Shown: positions 1 through 11,847 of the stretch, in pieces
How the letters are laid out: each line of letters begins with the position of its first letter
Position numbering within the stretch: the stretch's first letter is position 1
NCBI RefSeq assembly: GCF_000189635.1
Contig: NW_002476463.1
Span: 1,550,001 to 1,614,000, forward strand
Length of the DNA: 64,000 nucleotides
Reading direction: 5' to 3'
From: Tetrahymena thermophila SB210
Lineage: Eukaryota > Ciliophora > Oligohymenophorea > Hymenostomatida > Tetrahymenidae
The notes under the pieces: generated by a model
Databases searched by the model: none
What the model saw: only the letters and a program-made list of their open reading frames with translations
What the model was told of the DNA's origin: nothing
Made by a program: the position numbers and the translations under genes

Positions 1-480
1 AAAACCTAATATATTTATTTAATATCATACTCCTTAGATTAACAATCAATAAAAGCTCAACATTCACCAAACCAAACAAAACTTACATTTTTTAAATAAC
101 TAATTAATTGTATTTGTAAAAAATAAAAATTTATTTTCTTCTTCCATTAAATAATTTTCAACATTTTTTTTTAAAATTAAAAATTATTCTCATAAAATAA
201 ATACTATTTTATAAAATAGAATTTTCTTTATTTAAATATCAATTTTTTAAACAAATCAGAGATAAAAAAATAATTGCAGTTATAAAAGAATATTTTTATA
301 TCTTTAAACATAAAATTTAGAGATAAAAAAACAATTAAATGAATAATTTATTTATTTTATGTAGATTTTCTTATTTTAAAAATATAATTAATTTATTTGT
401 TGCTTTTGTTGATTTGCTTAACTTCTTTAGAAATATTTCTAAAATTATTTGAGCATGCATTCATATTTTTAATTAAAGAC
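1..480. other. Intergenic, AT-rich
   Basis: Downstream (3') flank of the first aminopeptidase gene, which is read on the minus strand. It is nearly pure A/T with short homopolymer runs. I see no reading frame or structured RNA in it. Confidence 0.6.
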
Positions 481-1917
481 TCAACATCTTAATAGAGAAG
501 GAGCAAACTTTTCATAGTTGGAAAAGAAACTTCCCATTAATTCAACAAGGTAGTAAGTATCTATGATACCGCAAGTTTCTCTGATAGAGTGCATACCCCA
601 AGTAGGTGCACCAATATCAACAGCCTTAATACCACATCTGGAGGAGATTGCAGGACCGATAGTAGAACCACAAGGACTATCATTTTTAACAATGTAAGCT
701 TGGAGAGGAACATTTACTAAATCGGCACAGGCCTTAATCAAAGAAGCACTGACGGAGTCAGTAGTGTATCTCTACTAGGGATTAATTTTCAATGCAATAC
801 CTTCATTAATTTTAATTTTATGGTTTTCTTTGTGACGATCTTCATAGTTAGGATGAACAGAGTGACCAACATCACAAGAGAGTAAGAAAGAGTTTAAGAA
901 CATTTTTTATAAATCATCCTTAGAGAGAGGAGAAGATTAAGATTGAGATAAAACTCCCCAAATTCTCTCCATTGCAGATAAAAGAACATTGCTTGCTGCT
1001 CCTTAAAAACTGACTGAACCACACTCTTCATGATCATAGAGATTAATCATAGAAATATTACTGCTATTAACAAATTGATCTAAATATTTAGGTTCTCCAA
1101 TAGCTCTAATACAAGCCCAGGAAGAGAAGAGATTATCTAATCTAGGAGAGCTTACAAATTCCTTATTCAAACCTAAAAATGCTGAAGGTTGGACATCTGA
1201 GAAACACAAATCGACATCATAAATATTGTCAACAGAAATACCAGTCTTTTCTTAGATATCTAATAATAAACCAGCATAGTGATTATTCTTCAAAGGAGCG
1301 TTCTTAACATCATCTTCTGTCTTAGCTTTTCCAGTAAGAGTTTCGTAAACGATAGAAGATAAAATAGGCTTCAAATTTGTTTCAAGATTAGGTGAAAAAC
1401 TAGTTAATTCTGTACCAGATTGAAGATGGATACAAAGGTTAGGAACTTTCAAAATAGGACCATCACTTTAGTAAAGAGTAGTCTTGTATTAATCTCTATC
1501 TTTGTATACAACTCTACCAGCTAGTTGCAAATCTCTATCGAACCATGTGTGCCATAAAGCTCCACCATAAATGTGAACACAAGTTTGACGGAAGTTAAGT
1601 TTGTCGATTTTGCTAACTGGAGCAAGTCTCAATGCAGGTGAGTCAGTGTGAGCACCAATAACCTTAAAGCCAGCATTAGAAGCGTTGAAATTTTTACCAA
1701 CAACGAATGCAATGAGAGTAGAGTTTGATCTGATGTAAAAGTACTTTCCACCTTTTTCTAAGCTCCAATTATCAGCTTCGTAAAGTTGAGTGAAGCCATA
1801 CTTAAGCAATCTCTAACGACCTTCTTCAACAACATGGTAAGGAGAAACACCCTTGTTAATGAAGTTAATCATATCTTAAGCGCATTCTCTAGAAGCAGCA
1901 TCAATATCAATATTCAT
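481..1917 (-). CDS. Aspartyl aminopeptidase, M18 family (copy 1)
   Basis: Single-exon gene of 478 codons plus TGA, read with TAA/TAG as Gln. It belongs to peptidase family M18 (DNPEP/aspartyl aminopeptidase), zinc enzymes that remove N-terminal Asp/Glu from peptides, usually in the cytosol. Length matches the family (human about 475). Visible metal-site motifs in order: GAHTDSP near residue 87, SSPRLDNL near 258, DHEECGS near 296, the D-x-x-H-S-x-H-P-N segment near 345 and GMHSIRETCG near 440. These are the M18 ligand and catalytic positions, so the enzyme should be active. There is no signal peptide. The first ATG of the frame gives the family's usual N-terminus, with a conserved SPYHVV. The next gene downstream of its start is a close paralogue in the same orientation. 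Confidence 0.95.
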
Positions 1918-2619
1918 TTTATTAGAAAAATTATTAATTTCTTTTAAAATTTGACTTCGTTTAATTATTTATTTTAATTTATTTTTTTCTAAGCTTTTTT
2001 AAGAATTGAAAGTCATCTCTTTAATTTTGTTAGCAGTAACAACCAAATAATAGAGCATTTATTTAGTTATTTTTAGTAATGAATTAGTAAATTTCTTCTA
2101 TTTACTCTCTATCTCTCTCTTTCATTTTATAAAATGTAGATACAAAGTACAATTTTCTTTTATAAATTTATAAAAATTATTGCAATAATTTTGATATTTA
2201 AAATAAAAATAAAACATTTAGATCATTATTTATTTAATCAGTGAATGAATCAATTACAGCTTTTATTTTTACTTATGGATAGATTAACTTTTTAATAATA
2301 TTTTATTTAAATTTTGTAATTTATTTTGATTTTCAGCAATAAATTACTTTAGTGATACATCAAAATTAATTAAAAATAAAAGAAAAAATTAAAAAATTGT
2401 GTATCTATCAAAGATAATTTTTAAAACTCGGCTTCAAAAATCAGAAATTTTATTATCAAAATTTTTGAGATGAAAATTACGTGACTAATAAAAAAATTAA
2501 TTTGTGATTTTATGCTTAGAATATTCAGCGAATAAAAAAATTATGATAATTATTACTAAACACCGAACATAAAAATATGACTTTTTTCAAATAATTATGT
2601 TGATATTCTCTTAAAATTT
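1918..2619. other. Intergenic between aminopeptidase copies
   Basis: About 700 bp of A/T-rich DNA holding the 5' flank of copy 1 and the 3' flank of copy 2. No gene is supported here. Confidence 0.6.
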
Positions 2620-4050
2620 TCAGCATTAAAGAAGAGTTGGGGCAATAGTTTCATAATGTAAGAAGAAGGCAGACATTAATTCAACATAGTAGTATGAATC
2701 TACTACACCACAAGTTTCTCTGATGGAATGCATACCCCATTGAGGAGCACCAATATCACAAGCTTTAATACCAGTGTTAGGAGAAACGATAGGTCCGATA
2801 GTGGATCCACAAGGACTATCGTTTTTAACGACGAATTCTTAAATGGGAATTTGAGCCTTGGAAGCAACTGATTTAATAAGGGAAGCACTCACAGAGTCAG
2901 TGGTGTATCTTTAGTTGTGGTTGATCTTTAAACCAATACCTTCATTAATTTTAATGCGATGGTTTTCCTTATGCTTTTCAGGGTAGTTGGGATGGATGGA
3001 GTGGGCCATATCAGCAGAAACAAAGAAAGAGTTAATGTAAGTTTTATGGAGAGAATCGACATCTACATTAGCCTAAGTAGCAGATAATAACTTAAACACT
3101 CTGTCGATAGTTTATAAAAGAAGAGTACTTCCAGCTCCTTAGAATGATTCGGAACCACATTCTTCATGATCGAAGAGACAAATTACATTAATGTATGATG
3201 AATTTTCAATTTCTTAATTGACTTCGGGTTTTGTTAAAGCAACTAATGCAGCCCAAGAAGAGAAAAGATTGTCGAGACGAGGAGATGAAATGAATTCTTC
3301 ATTAATACCAACAACAGTAGCAGGTTAAGAATCAGCAAAGCATAAATCTAAATCAATAATATTATCAACGGGAATACCAGTTTTTTTAGAAATATCGAGT
3401 AATAATCCTGCATAATGGTTGTTCTTCAAAGGAGCATTTTAAACGGCATCCTAAGATACAACAGTGTTAGAAAGCTTTTCATAAACTTCACTAGAGAGAA
3501 CAGGCTTCAAATGAGTTTCAGTATTAGGAGCAAACTTACCTCTTTCATCTTGAGGGGTTAAATGAATAGCTAGGTTAGGAATTTTAAGAATAGGACGTTC
3601 GCTGTTGTATAAAGTTGTCTTGAATTCACCTTCAGCAGTTTTGTATACAACTCTACCTGCGAGTACAAGGTCTCTGTCGAACCAAGTGTGCCATAAACCA
3701 CCGCCATATGTGCAAACGCAAGTTTAACGGAAGTTTTGGTTGGTGGCTTAGCTCAAAGGAGCAAGTCTCAAGCAAGGAGAATCAGTATGGGCACCAATAA
3801 TCTTAAAACCAGTATTGTTGGCATCGAACTTTTTACCAACAGTGAAGGCAAGTAAAGTACTATTTGAACGGATCAAATAATATTTTCCACCAGGAACTAA
3901 TTTCCAGTTTTGACCTTCATGAAGTTGGGTGAATCCTACCTTTTCAAGTCTTTCCTTAGATTCTTAAACAACGTGGTAAGGAGACAAACCCTTGTTAACA
4001 AAATTCAAGAAATCTCCTGTTAAATTTCTAGCTTTCTCAATGACGCTCAT
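2620..4050 (-). CDS. Aspartyl aminopeptidase, M18 family (copy 2)
   Basis: Single exon, 476 codons plus TGA. It is clearly a tandem paralogue of the upstream-numbered gene, colinear along its whole length. Motifs are retained: GAHTDSPCLRLAP near residue 87, SSPRLDNLFSSW, FDHEECGSESF, a D-M-A-H-S-I-H-P-N-Y block, DSPCGSTIGP and GMHSIRETCG near the C-terminus. All M18 zinc ligands are therefore present and I infer an active cytosolic metallopeptidase. The two copies differ mainly at surface-like positions and in the last few residues, consistent with duplication followed by moderate divergence under selection rather than decay. No introns are visible in either copy. Confidence 0.95.
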
Positions 4051-4880
4051 TTATATTTGCTATAACCTATTTAATTTTTTTTGAAAATATGAATATTTTA
4101 ATTATCTTAATTAATTTGCATTATTTCGTTTTAGAAAGATTTTTTTTTCTATTTAAAGAACAAATTGCAGAATCGGAAATAATTAAATAAATAAATATCT
4201 TATTTATAGATATTGTTTGCATCACCTATTTTCTGAGATATCTTTCTAATCTCAATTTAATAATAAGCTCATGCGTCTTTTTTATAATTATAATATCTTT
4301 CTAAATCAATAAAAAAAATAGCATTTTTTTATTTTATTTTGCACATTCAAATTATTTTAAATATTATTTTTCTTTAACATCAAAATTTGGGTATTACATA
4401 TTAATAAATAAACATTTTAATTTCTTTAATATAATATTATGTCATTCTAAAATAAATAACCAAATTTCTTAATGTATCGAATGGTGAAAGTTTTGAATAT
4501 TAAGATTAATAAAAATCAAATTTTAAATATTAAGTATTTTGTTAATGTAAAGAAAAAATAGGCTAAATTAAAATATTTCTTCAACTTTTTTAATCACTTT
4601 AAATCCTAATTAATTATAGTCAAAAGAAAAATCACTTTTTTTAAAAAAATGTTTGACCTTATTGTAAAAAATATTGTGATTAAATAGTTTATAATTTTTT
4701 AATATCAATTATGTGGTTAACATATATATAAATTTGATTACTGTTTTTTTAAGTTATTGATTGATCAAATAAATTAAAGATATAAAAAGCAATATTTTTT
4801 TTGAATCTGTAAAATAATCATCATGATAAAACATAATATATACAAAGATAGTTGTGATGTAATATTTACTTATTTTTAAG
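4051..4880. other. Intergenic; may contain missing 5' exon(s) of the LRR gene
   Basis: A/T-rich gap upstream of the first clear LRR exon. No ATG could be joined in frame to that exon through a GT-AG intron of ordinary size, so the true first exon may be hidden here. Nothing else is recognisable. Confidence 0.5.
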
Positions 4881-7565
4881 ACTCACTAAAAAAATATTTT
4901 TTAACATAAAGTTTTAGAAATCTAATTTATAAAGTCATGTTAGTCTAGAATTACAATTAAAGTAAAATTTCTTTAATTATCAAATAAATTAAAAAATAAT
5001 TATGATTTTTTTATTAAAAGTGGCAAAAGTTTTACTGAAAAAGATTTAATGCTTTTAAGTTCTGCTTTAGAAAAATGCACTAATCTTACTAATCTGTTTT
5101 TAAATTTAGGGTAATTTTTAATGAAATAATTGAATAAACTCGATTAAATAAAAATACTATTTATTTTTTTAAGATTAAACAAAAAAAACATAAGTTATGT
5201 ACCTACTATTGTACAATCTCTAGTAAAGTGTAAAAATATGAGAAATTTAAGTTTGTTTTTAAAGTAAATCAATAATTTTACTTACTTATTTTTATTGTAA
5301 TTTATTATTTAAGTCAAAATAATTTAGGAAATGAAGGAGCTGCACAAATTGGAACAATTCTTGAAAAATGTTTAAATTTAGAAACTTTATTCCTTAACTT
5401 GGAGTAAATTTGATTGTTTTTTTTGTACTAATAATTTATATTTATTTTAAATGTTTAAAGCTTAAATGAAATTAGCAAAAAAGGGATTCAATCATTGAGT
5501 TTTTCTTTAACTAAGTTTATTCATCTTAGAGTGCTAACTCTTAATTTAGAGTAAAAAATAATCATTATTATTTTGGATATTAAAAATATAGTTAGTTTCA
5601 AATTTCAAATTATAGTAGCAATTATATCAAATAAGATGGTGCTATTATTTTAGGTTAAAACTTAGGAAAATGTTAAAAATTAGAAATACTAATCTTATGG
5701 TCTAGGTAAAAATCATTAATTACATTTAAAATTACTTACCTGAAATTATAAATAAAAAAAAATAAATTTAATTTTCAAGAATAAAAAATGTTTATTAATT
5801 CTAACAGCAAAAATGAATTACATTCAGGTGGAGCATCAGGTTTGCTTTCTGGTTTATCTGAATCTAAAACATTAAAAAATTTAACTTTTTGGTTTAAGTA
5901 AAATAACTTTTATTAATAATGCAATAATAAATAAACACCAGCTTAATTAATTATTAAATTTTTAAAAATTATTACAAAAATTTAATGTTTTATTTCCTAA
6001 ATGTTTGATAGATTTAATATAATTTAACAATTTTTTAAAAGCTAAAATATGATTAACGAATAAGGGGCCAATTAAATGGGATCTTATTTAGCAAAATTAA
6101 AAACTCTAGAAACCTTGAAATTGGACTTAGAGTAATTGAAATTATTAAAAGAAATTAAAAATAGATTTTATTAAATAAATATTTTTAAATATTCAAATTA
6201 ATTATTTAAAGATAAAACTAAATAAAAAATGGTGGCATTGTATAATTTACTACTAAGCTTGCTGAAAACTAAAATTTATAAGCCTTGACTTTATATTTAA
6301 GGTATGAGATTCCATTTCTTATTCTAAAATTAGCTTTTATTTTTAAGCTATTTTAATAAACTCATTAAAATTCATTTTTAAAATAAGAGAAAACACTATT
6401 GATGGGTATGGTTTAATAAGTATTATATATATCTTGACATAAATGCAAAGTTTATCCTCTTTAACAATACATCTTAAGTACAATAACTATTTTTCAATAA
6501 AAATTAGAGTTATCAATTATAAATTTTTTTTTTCAATTTTATCACTTCTATGCTAAATAAGCAAGTCTTTATTGAGTATATTTATGGTAATAAATAGTAA
6601 AAATTAAATTTCTTATTAGACTATTATTGATTTTGGAAAATTTGCAAAAAATGATCTCTTAAAAGTTCTGAATTTGAATTTAAAGTAAAACTTCAGAAAA
6701 GATAAATAAGAAATTTAATTTTTTAATTGAACTAATTTATAAAAATATAGCCAAAGTTAAATTGGAAATGAAGGAGCATACTATTTAGTATCATTTTTAA
6801 AAAATTTTCTTAACCTAAAAAGTTTGTATCTTTTTTTAAGGTAATTAATTTTAATTGAACAAAATCTAAAAAAAAAAATCATAAAAAAGAATTTGTTACT
6901 TTATTTTTAATTTTATATCACAAAAGAGACTGTTTAATTGATGATATTTCTAAATTTACCTCCGTTTTAAGTGAGTTGAAAAACCTCGAAATTCTTGAAC
7001 TAGATTTACAGTATTTTTTTTTCTCTTCTCATTATAAAAATTCTTTTCTAAAATCTCTCCTTCAAAATATTAAAAAATAAAATAAAGAGGTTTTCAATTT
7101 TTTTAACTTGAATTAATAGTGATAACTAAATTGGTAGTTAAGGAGCTCTTAACCTAGGTGTTGCTTTATCGAACTCCTAAAAACTTAAAGTATTAAATCT
7201 AAATTTACAGTAATAGCCTATACTTTTAATCTTAAATTAAACAAATAATAACAAAATTAAAACAAAACAATAAAATCAGATATTTTGAATTTAAATTAGT
7301 TTTTTAGCTATTTTAAAATTTATTTAATTAATTTAAAGCAACACTAATATTAATGTTTAAGGAGCATTTTCTTTAATTTCTTCCTTAAGAAATTGCAAGT
7401 TAGTTTCAAAATTAACGATTTAATTAGGGTAATTACTTTTAATATTAAAGAAATAACTTTCAATACAATTATTAAAAATAAAATCCAATTTCTTTTTAAA
7501 GTTGTAAATAATTTGAAATTAAAGCATTCAAAACTTTTTATTAATATTAAAATCTTATTCAGTGA
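4881..7565 (+). CDS. Leucine-rich-repeat protein, one repeat per 90-nt exon (5' end unresolved)
   Basis: Sixteen exons fit GT-AG introns, all interrupted in phase 2: 4881-4961, 5021-5110, 5174-5263, 5314-5403, 5461-5550, 5616-5705, 5808-5897, 6042-6131, 6212-6301, 6388-6477, 6598-6684, 6751-6840, 6927-7010, 7120-7209, 7339-7428 and 7502-7565 (TGA). Twelve internal exons are exactly 90 nt; two are 87 and 84. Each encodes one ribonuclease-inhibitor-like LRR of about 30 residues, for example N-x-L-G-N-E-G-A ... L-E-K-C-x-N-L-x-x-L-x-L-N-L, split at the same place after the LxLxL strand. LRRs of this kind form curved protein-binding scaffolds, but the partner is unknown. No signal peptide, membrane segment or other domain is seen. 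The start codon was not found, so the 5' end is partial in this model. The short last exon lacks a full repeat. A multi-exon pseudogene is unlikely because every junction keeps frame. Confidence 0.85.
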
Positions 7566-8102
7566 CTCTACATAGTTCAAACAAAATTTTTTAATCTAAT
7601 AATTATAAAACCCCATGTTTTATGAGTTTAAAAAAATGTTTCTGTTGTATCAAACAAATATCAAATCTGAATAAATAGTATCTAGTTTAATTTATAATCA
7701 GTATGAAAATATATTTATATAGTAAAAAAGAAAAATAACAATGTATTTTATTTTATTCTTTTCTATTTTTAATGAATATTTTTTTAAAAAAGATTTAACA
7801 ACCTAGTAAGTTAAACATAATCATTAACAAATAGAGCTAAAAAAATTAAGAGATTAGTATTTCTTTATATTAAAATTTGAATTAAAATGAAAGTATCGGA
7901 TAAAGAGAGAGAGACTCTAAGATATTGAAAATCTTTTGTCACATATGATAAAAAATCATGAACAAAATAATAATATAAAAATAAATATTTTTTTTTTAAA
8001 TTATGAAATATATTTTTAAATTATAAAATTCGATTTGTATTTTTTTTGGATTTTTAAAATCAAAATATTAATTAAAATAAATTAATTTTATATTTTGTTT
8101 TT
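7566..8102. other. Intergenic, convergent 3' flanks
   Basis: A/T-rich DNA between the LRR gene (+) and the first copy of the unknown family (-). Both genes end here. No feature is recognised. Confidence 0.6.
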
Positions 8103-9406
8103 TCAATCAATTAATATTTAATTACCACCTTCATCCACATTATTTTCTTCATTTAGGATTATTAGTTTAACTGATTTTTTATTCAATAACTATTTATATA
8201 GATCTGGATAAAATTTTTCTATGAAAATCTCACTTTAAATAACATATTCTAATTTAATACTTTCTTTAAATTCTTCATCTACCTAAATTTCTGTTTTTTG
8301 AGATCTCTCATTAATGACATGTTATATTTAATCAGCAGTAATATCGAACTTTTGAAATATAATAGTATAATCATATGTAGATGCCCATTTAGGCCTTTCC
8401 TTCCAATGGACAATTTCAAATGACTCCTTAGTTGGAATAACTATATCATCTATAGTGCACATTTGATAGTCATTTGTTATGCTCAATTTATTGTTTACAA
8501 TCATATCTAAACTGTCTAATATGTTATTCAGCCTATCTTTACCAAAAGTTATTTAAAAGGAGTTTAGTTAATTAAATAATAATAATCTATAATCTTCAGG
8601 TTCTACGCCTAATAAACTCATTAAAGATAAGGATACACATCTCCTATCTGTATTAATATCCATCCTATCAATATCTATCATATATAACTGATAAGCATAA
8701 AAATAGTTACCTTAATCAATTTATAATTTTACAAAATTATCTACAAATTATAAAAAATCTTCTCTAGATTATTATATATCTTCAAGCGATACTAACCTCT
8801 AATTTAGTTAAGTTTTAATATCTTAAATATGCTCTATTTGTAATTTAGTTAAGTTTTAATATCTTAAATATGCTCTATTTGTAATTTAGTTAAATTTTAA
8901 TACTAAATTAATTGCGTACAGAGCTTATGATAGTCTTAAGTTGTAAATCTGCTAAAGTGATTTATTAGGAAATTAAAATCAGTTATACCACTACTGCCTT
9001 GGTTGTTAAGAAAAATTTGCAGCTCATTTTTTGTCTTATTATTTTCAACTAACTCTACTTGTTGAATGCAATTTAATTATGATGTTAAATCAAAATCATA
9101 AGGATCAGAGTAATCTTTGTAATATGTCTCAATTTCTTAAAACCCAAATAAAAGGTACTTAGCAGCTGACTAAATTTATTTAGTTAAAATTGGAACAACT
9201 TCAAATTGCTTTTTAACAACAAAGCCCTTCCTTTAATATCTTTTAGATTTTACTATTGACTTATGAACCTTAATTGGTATTATCTACAATTCTAATGGAA
9301 TATTTTTTTCAGAAGACTAAAATTCTTCTGTGGATGATAAATTACTATCATATATTTACATTTAGAAACTTTATTGTCTACTTTAAATTTGAATTTCTTC
9401 TTCCAT
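8103..9406 (-). pseudogene. Unknown-family copy A, frameshifted by a 41-bp duplication
   Basis: This is colinear with the two following minus-strand genes and would encode about 420 residues. The N-terminal half reads from ATG at 9406 through the shared block IPIKVHK and the shared G-[FY]-Q-E-[IV]-E-T-Y-Y-[KR]-D-Y segment. The C-terminal half reads in another frame through RPKWAS and ESIKLEYVIQSEIFIEKFYP to TGA at 8103. Between them lies a perfect 41-bp tandem duplication (8800-8840 and 8841-8881). Removing one copy restores the paralogous frame; with it, translation stops at TGA 8678-8680 after roughly 240 codons. The duplicated unit contains no GT on the coding strand, so an intron cannot remove it. 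Either the gene is broken, a truncated protein is made, or the duplication is an assembly or allele artefact. The rest of the reading frame is intact, so the lesion looks recent. Function is unknown. Confidence 0.8.
8800..8881. repeat. Perfect 41-bp tandem duplication
   Basis: Two identical adjacent 41-bp units, followed by a naturally similar diverged stretch. The unit length is not a multiple of three, so it shifts the frame of the gene it sits in. The short local similarity (two AATTTAGTTAA-like blocks about 41 bp apart) could have seeded slippage. Confidence 0.95.
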
Positions 9407-10203
9407 TTATAAAATATTTGCTACTTTATCTGATTCTATATTTTATATTTTTAATTTGGCTTTTTTGTTGTTTTTATCTTACTAAAATGAGTATAAAAGT
9501 GCTTAAACGAATTATAGGCTTATTAAAAAAACATCAACAAAAAAGTAATGATTTTCCTTAGAAGGACAGTACTTTTCTTACTTATCCCTATTTTCGATTA
9601 AAAAACTAAAGACATTAATTAATTAAAAGTGAGGGCAATTATTAATTTGCTAATTTTTTAATTTCATATTAAAAATATTACCATAAAACTTTAGTAGTAC
9701 AATTAAGCAGTCCTAATATCATCATTTTATAATATCATACTTTGATTGAAAATTAGTTTTTAAAATAAATAGATATAAACATTTCCATAAAAATAAAAAA
9801 AAAAGCAATAATTAAAGCTCAGTATTTTAAAATAAACATAAATAATAAGATTAATTTTAAATATTAGCTAATTATAACTAATAAAATATACTAAATATGG
9901 GTTTTTGATTTTAAATTCTGAGAAAAAAATGAACTGAGATGATTTAATTTGAGAATTACTCTTTAAAAAAAATAAATCTTGCTAATTAATAATTCTAACA
10001 AAATATTAAGAAAATAAAATATGCAAAACAATTTGATGAGATCGTTTTGTTATGAAATAACAATTTATTTTTCATTTGATATATAAATTTTTACTAAGTT
10101 GGTATTGTATATGTAAAATAGTAGTAGTGTTATAATAATATTTTTTATCATAATAATTCTATTCAATTCATAATTGTAGTTTTTGTTTTTACTTTAGAGT
10201 ACT
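9407..10203. other. Intergenic between copies A and B
   Basis: The 5' flank of copy A and 3' flank of copy B. A plus-strand open frame at 9274-9561 overlaps copy A antisense, is rich in Phe/Leu/Tyr and is not credible as a gene. Nothing else is seen. Confidence 0.6.
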
Positions 10204-11463
10204 TCATTCTAAATTATGTTCTTCTTAATTTTAATTTTACTATAAAGTTTTAATTTTTATTGATTTTTTTTGCTTTAAATCTTTAAACAAATCAGGATAG
10301 AATTTTTCTAAAAATATTTCGGTTTGAATACAATAGTCAAAAGTGTAAGTCTCAACAATGTCTGGATCCATTTCTAATTTGGATTTGTTTTATCTGATCT
10401 CAATCACTTATTTAATTCTTTCTGCTGGTAAATCAAATTTTGCAAACAATAATACGTAGTCAAATTTTGATGCCCACTCAGGCCTACCATCCCAGTATAC
10501 TACTTCAACTAGTTCTTTTATCGGAATTTTAATTCTATCAAAAGTTCTTAAATGAGCTTCAAAGAATTTATTGCTATTACCATTAACAAAAATATCTAAC
10601 ATTTCAAATAGTTAGTCCATTCTCTTTTTACCCAAATTACATTCAAACCCATCTCCTTAATGAAGTACTACTTATTCATAATCAGAAGGTTCAATTCCTA
10701 ATAAGCTTAAAACAGATAGAGATACACATCTTCTATCGTATTGGATATCTGCTTTATTCACATCAACAATATATAACTAATAACTATAAAAATAATATCC
10801 CAATTACTATTGCTAACTAATATAATTCTCAATAAATTATAAAAAATCCTCACGAGCCTTCAACAATTATTCTTCAGTAATTAACTTAGAATCTAGTTTC
10901 ATCTTAAGGTAGTTGATATGCTCTGATTGTTATTAAGCTATTTATTAGTATTTTATAAGCTCTGTGTATAATTTACGATAATCTTGTGATGTGCTTTTGC
11001 TAAAATGATCTATTAAAAAGTTAAAATCTACAATTCCACTGCTACCTTTACAATTAAGGTTTATTTGCAGTTCATTTTTTCTGTTGCATCTCTCAACAGA
11101 CTAAAATCCAACAATACTATTTGATTAATCAATCAAATCTAAATCAAATGGATTTGTGTAATCCCTATAATATGTTTCAACTTCTTAATATCCGAAAAGC
11201 AAATACTTGTGATTTTAGCTGATTTGCTTTGGCATTATTGGAACTACTTCAAACAGCTTTTTAACAAATCCTTTAAGAGGATTCTTCCTACTTTTTAATA
11301 TTTACTTATGAACCTTAATTGGCACAATTTTCAATTATTTGTTAGAATCTTTTTTGTTTTATTACTCTTCTTTTTCAGAAGTAAGCGAATTAGTTGAAGT
11401 TAACATCAAAACTTCATTATTATTTTATTAATCATAATGTGTGCATTAAAATTCTATATCCAT
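10204..11463 (-). CDS. Unknown-family copy B, conserved hypothetical
   Basis: Single exon, 419 codons plus TGA. I do not recognise the family. After a variable, polar N-terminus of about 45 residues, colinear blocks are shared with both neighbours: PIKVHKQILKSRKNPLKGF, KYLLFGYQEVETYYRDY, then G-[ST]-x-x-I-x-[DN]-F-x-[FL]-L-I-D-H-F, a helical middle, YDRRCVSLSVLSLLGIEPSD, RPEWASKFDY and, near the end, IQTEIFLEKFYPDLF. The order and spacing are constant among the three copies, so this is one folded protein and not a repeat array. There is no signal peptide or membrane segment. The mixed helical/aromatic character suggests a soluble cytosolic or nuclear protein. The tail after the FYP block is variable. 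The start is chosen as the only ATG giving an N-terminal length like that of the paralogues. Confidence 0.85.
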
Positions 11464-11847
11464 TTTATTGAATAGCTTATATTTTCAATTTGCGATAACT
11501 GATCAGATAATCCTTTATATGAACTTACTTTTAATAATCAATTACTTCCAAAAAATAATAGTAGAGTATCAATTTGATTAAATTTTGTTTTTTCTGAAAA
11601 TCAAATTGTAGCAAACATAAATTTTTTAGTAATTAATAAATAATTGTAAAGATAGAAAAATAAGGTCAATAGTAAATTATAAATAAAGCAAACCCTAATT
11701 TAGATATTAAAAAATATCAAAAAGATTAATTTATTATAAGTTGGTACTATAAAATACAAAAGTTAATTTTTTTTTTTTTGAAAATGAACAATTCAAGAAA
11801 AATAAATAATTTGTTAATCGATTTAATTTTAGATTTTAGTATATTTT
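11464..11847. other. Intergenic between copies B and C
   Basis: Short A/T-rich spacer containing the copy B 5' flank and copy C 3' flank. No gene or structure was noticed. Confidence 0.6.

Noticed and set aside
2703..2888. 61-codon minus-strand frame
   Set aside because: Shadow frame within the second aminopeptidase gene, whose correct frame contains the M18 motifs.
9274..9561. 95-codon plus-strand frame
   Set aside because: Antisense to the N-terminal region of unknown-family copy A and its 5' flank. Composition is Phe/Leu/Tyr-rich as expected from A/T-rich antisense.
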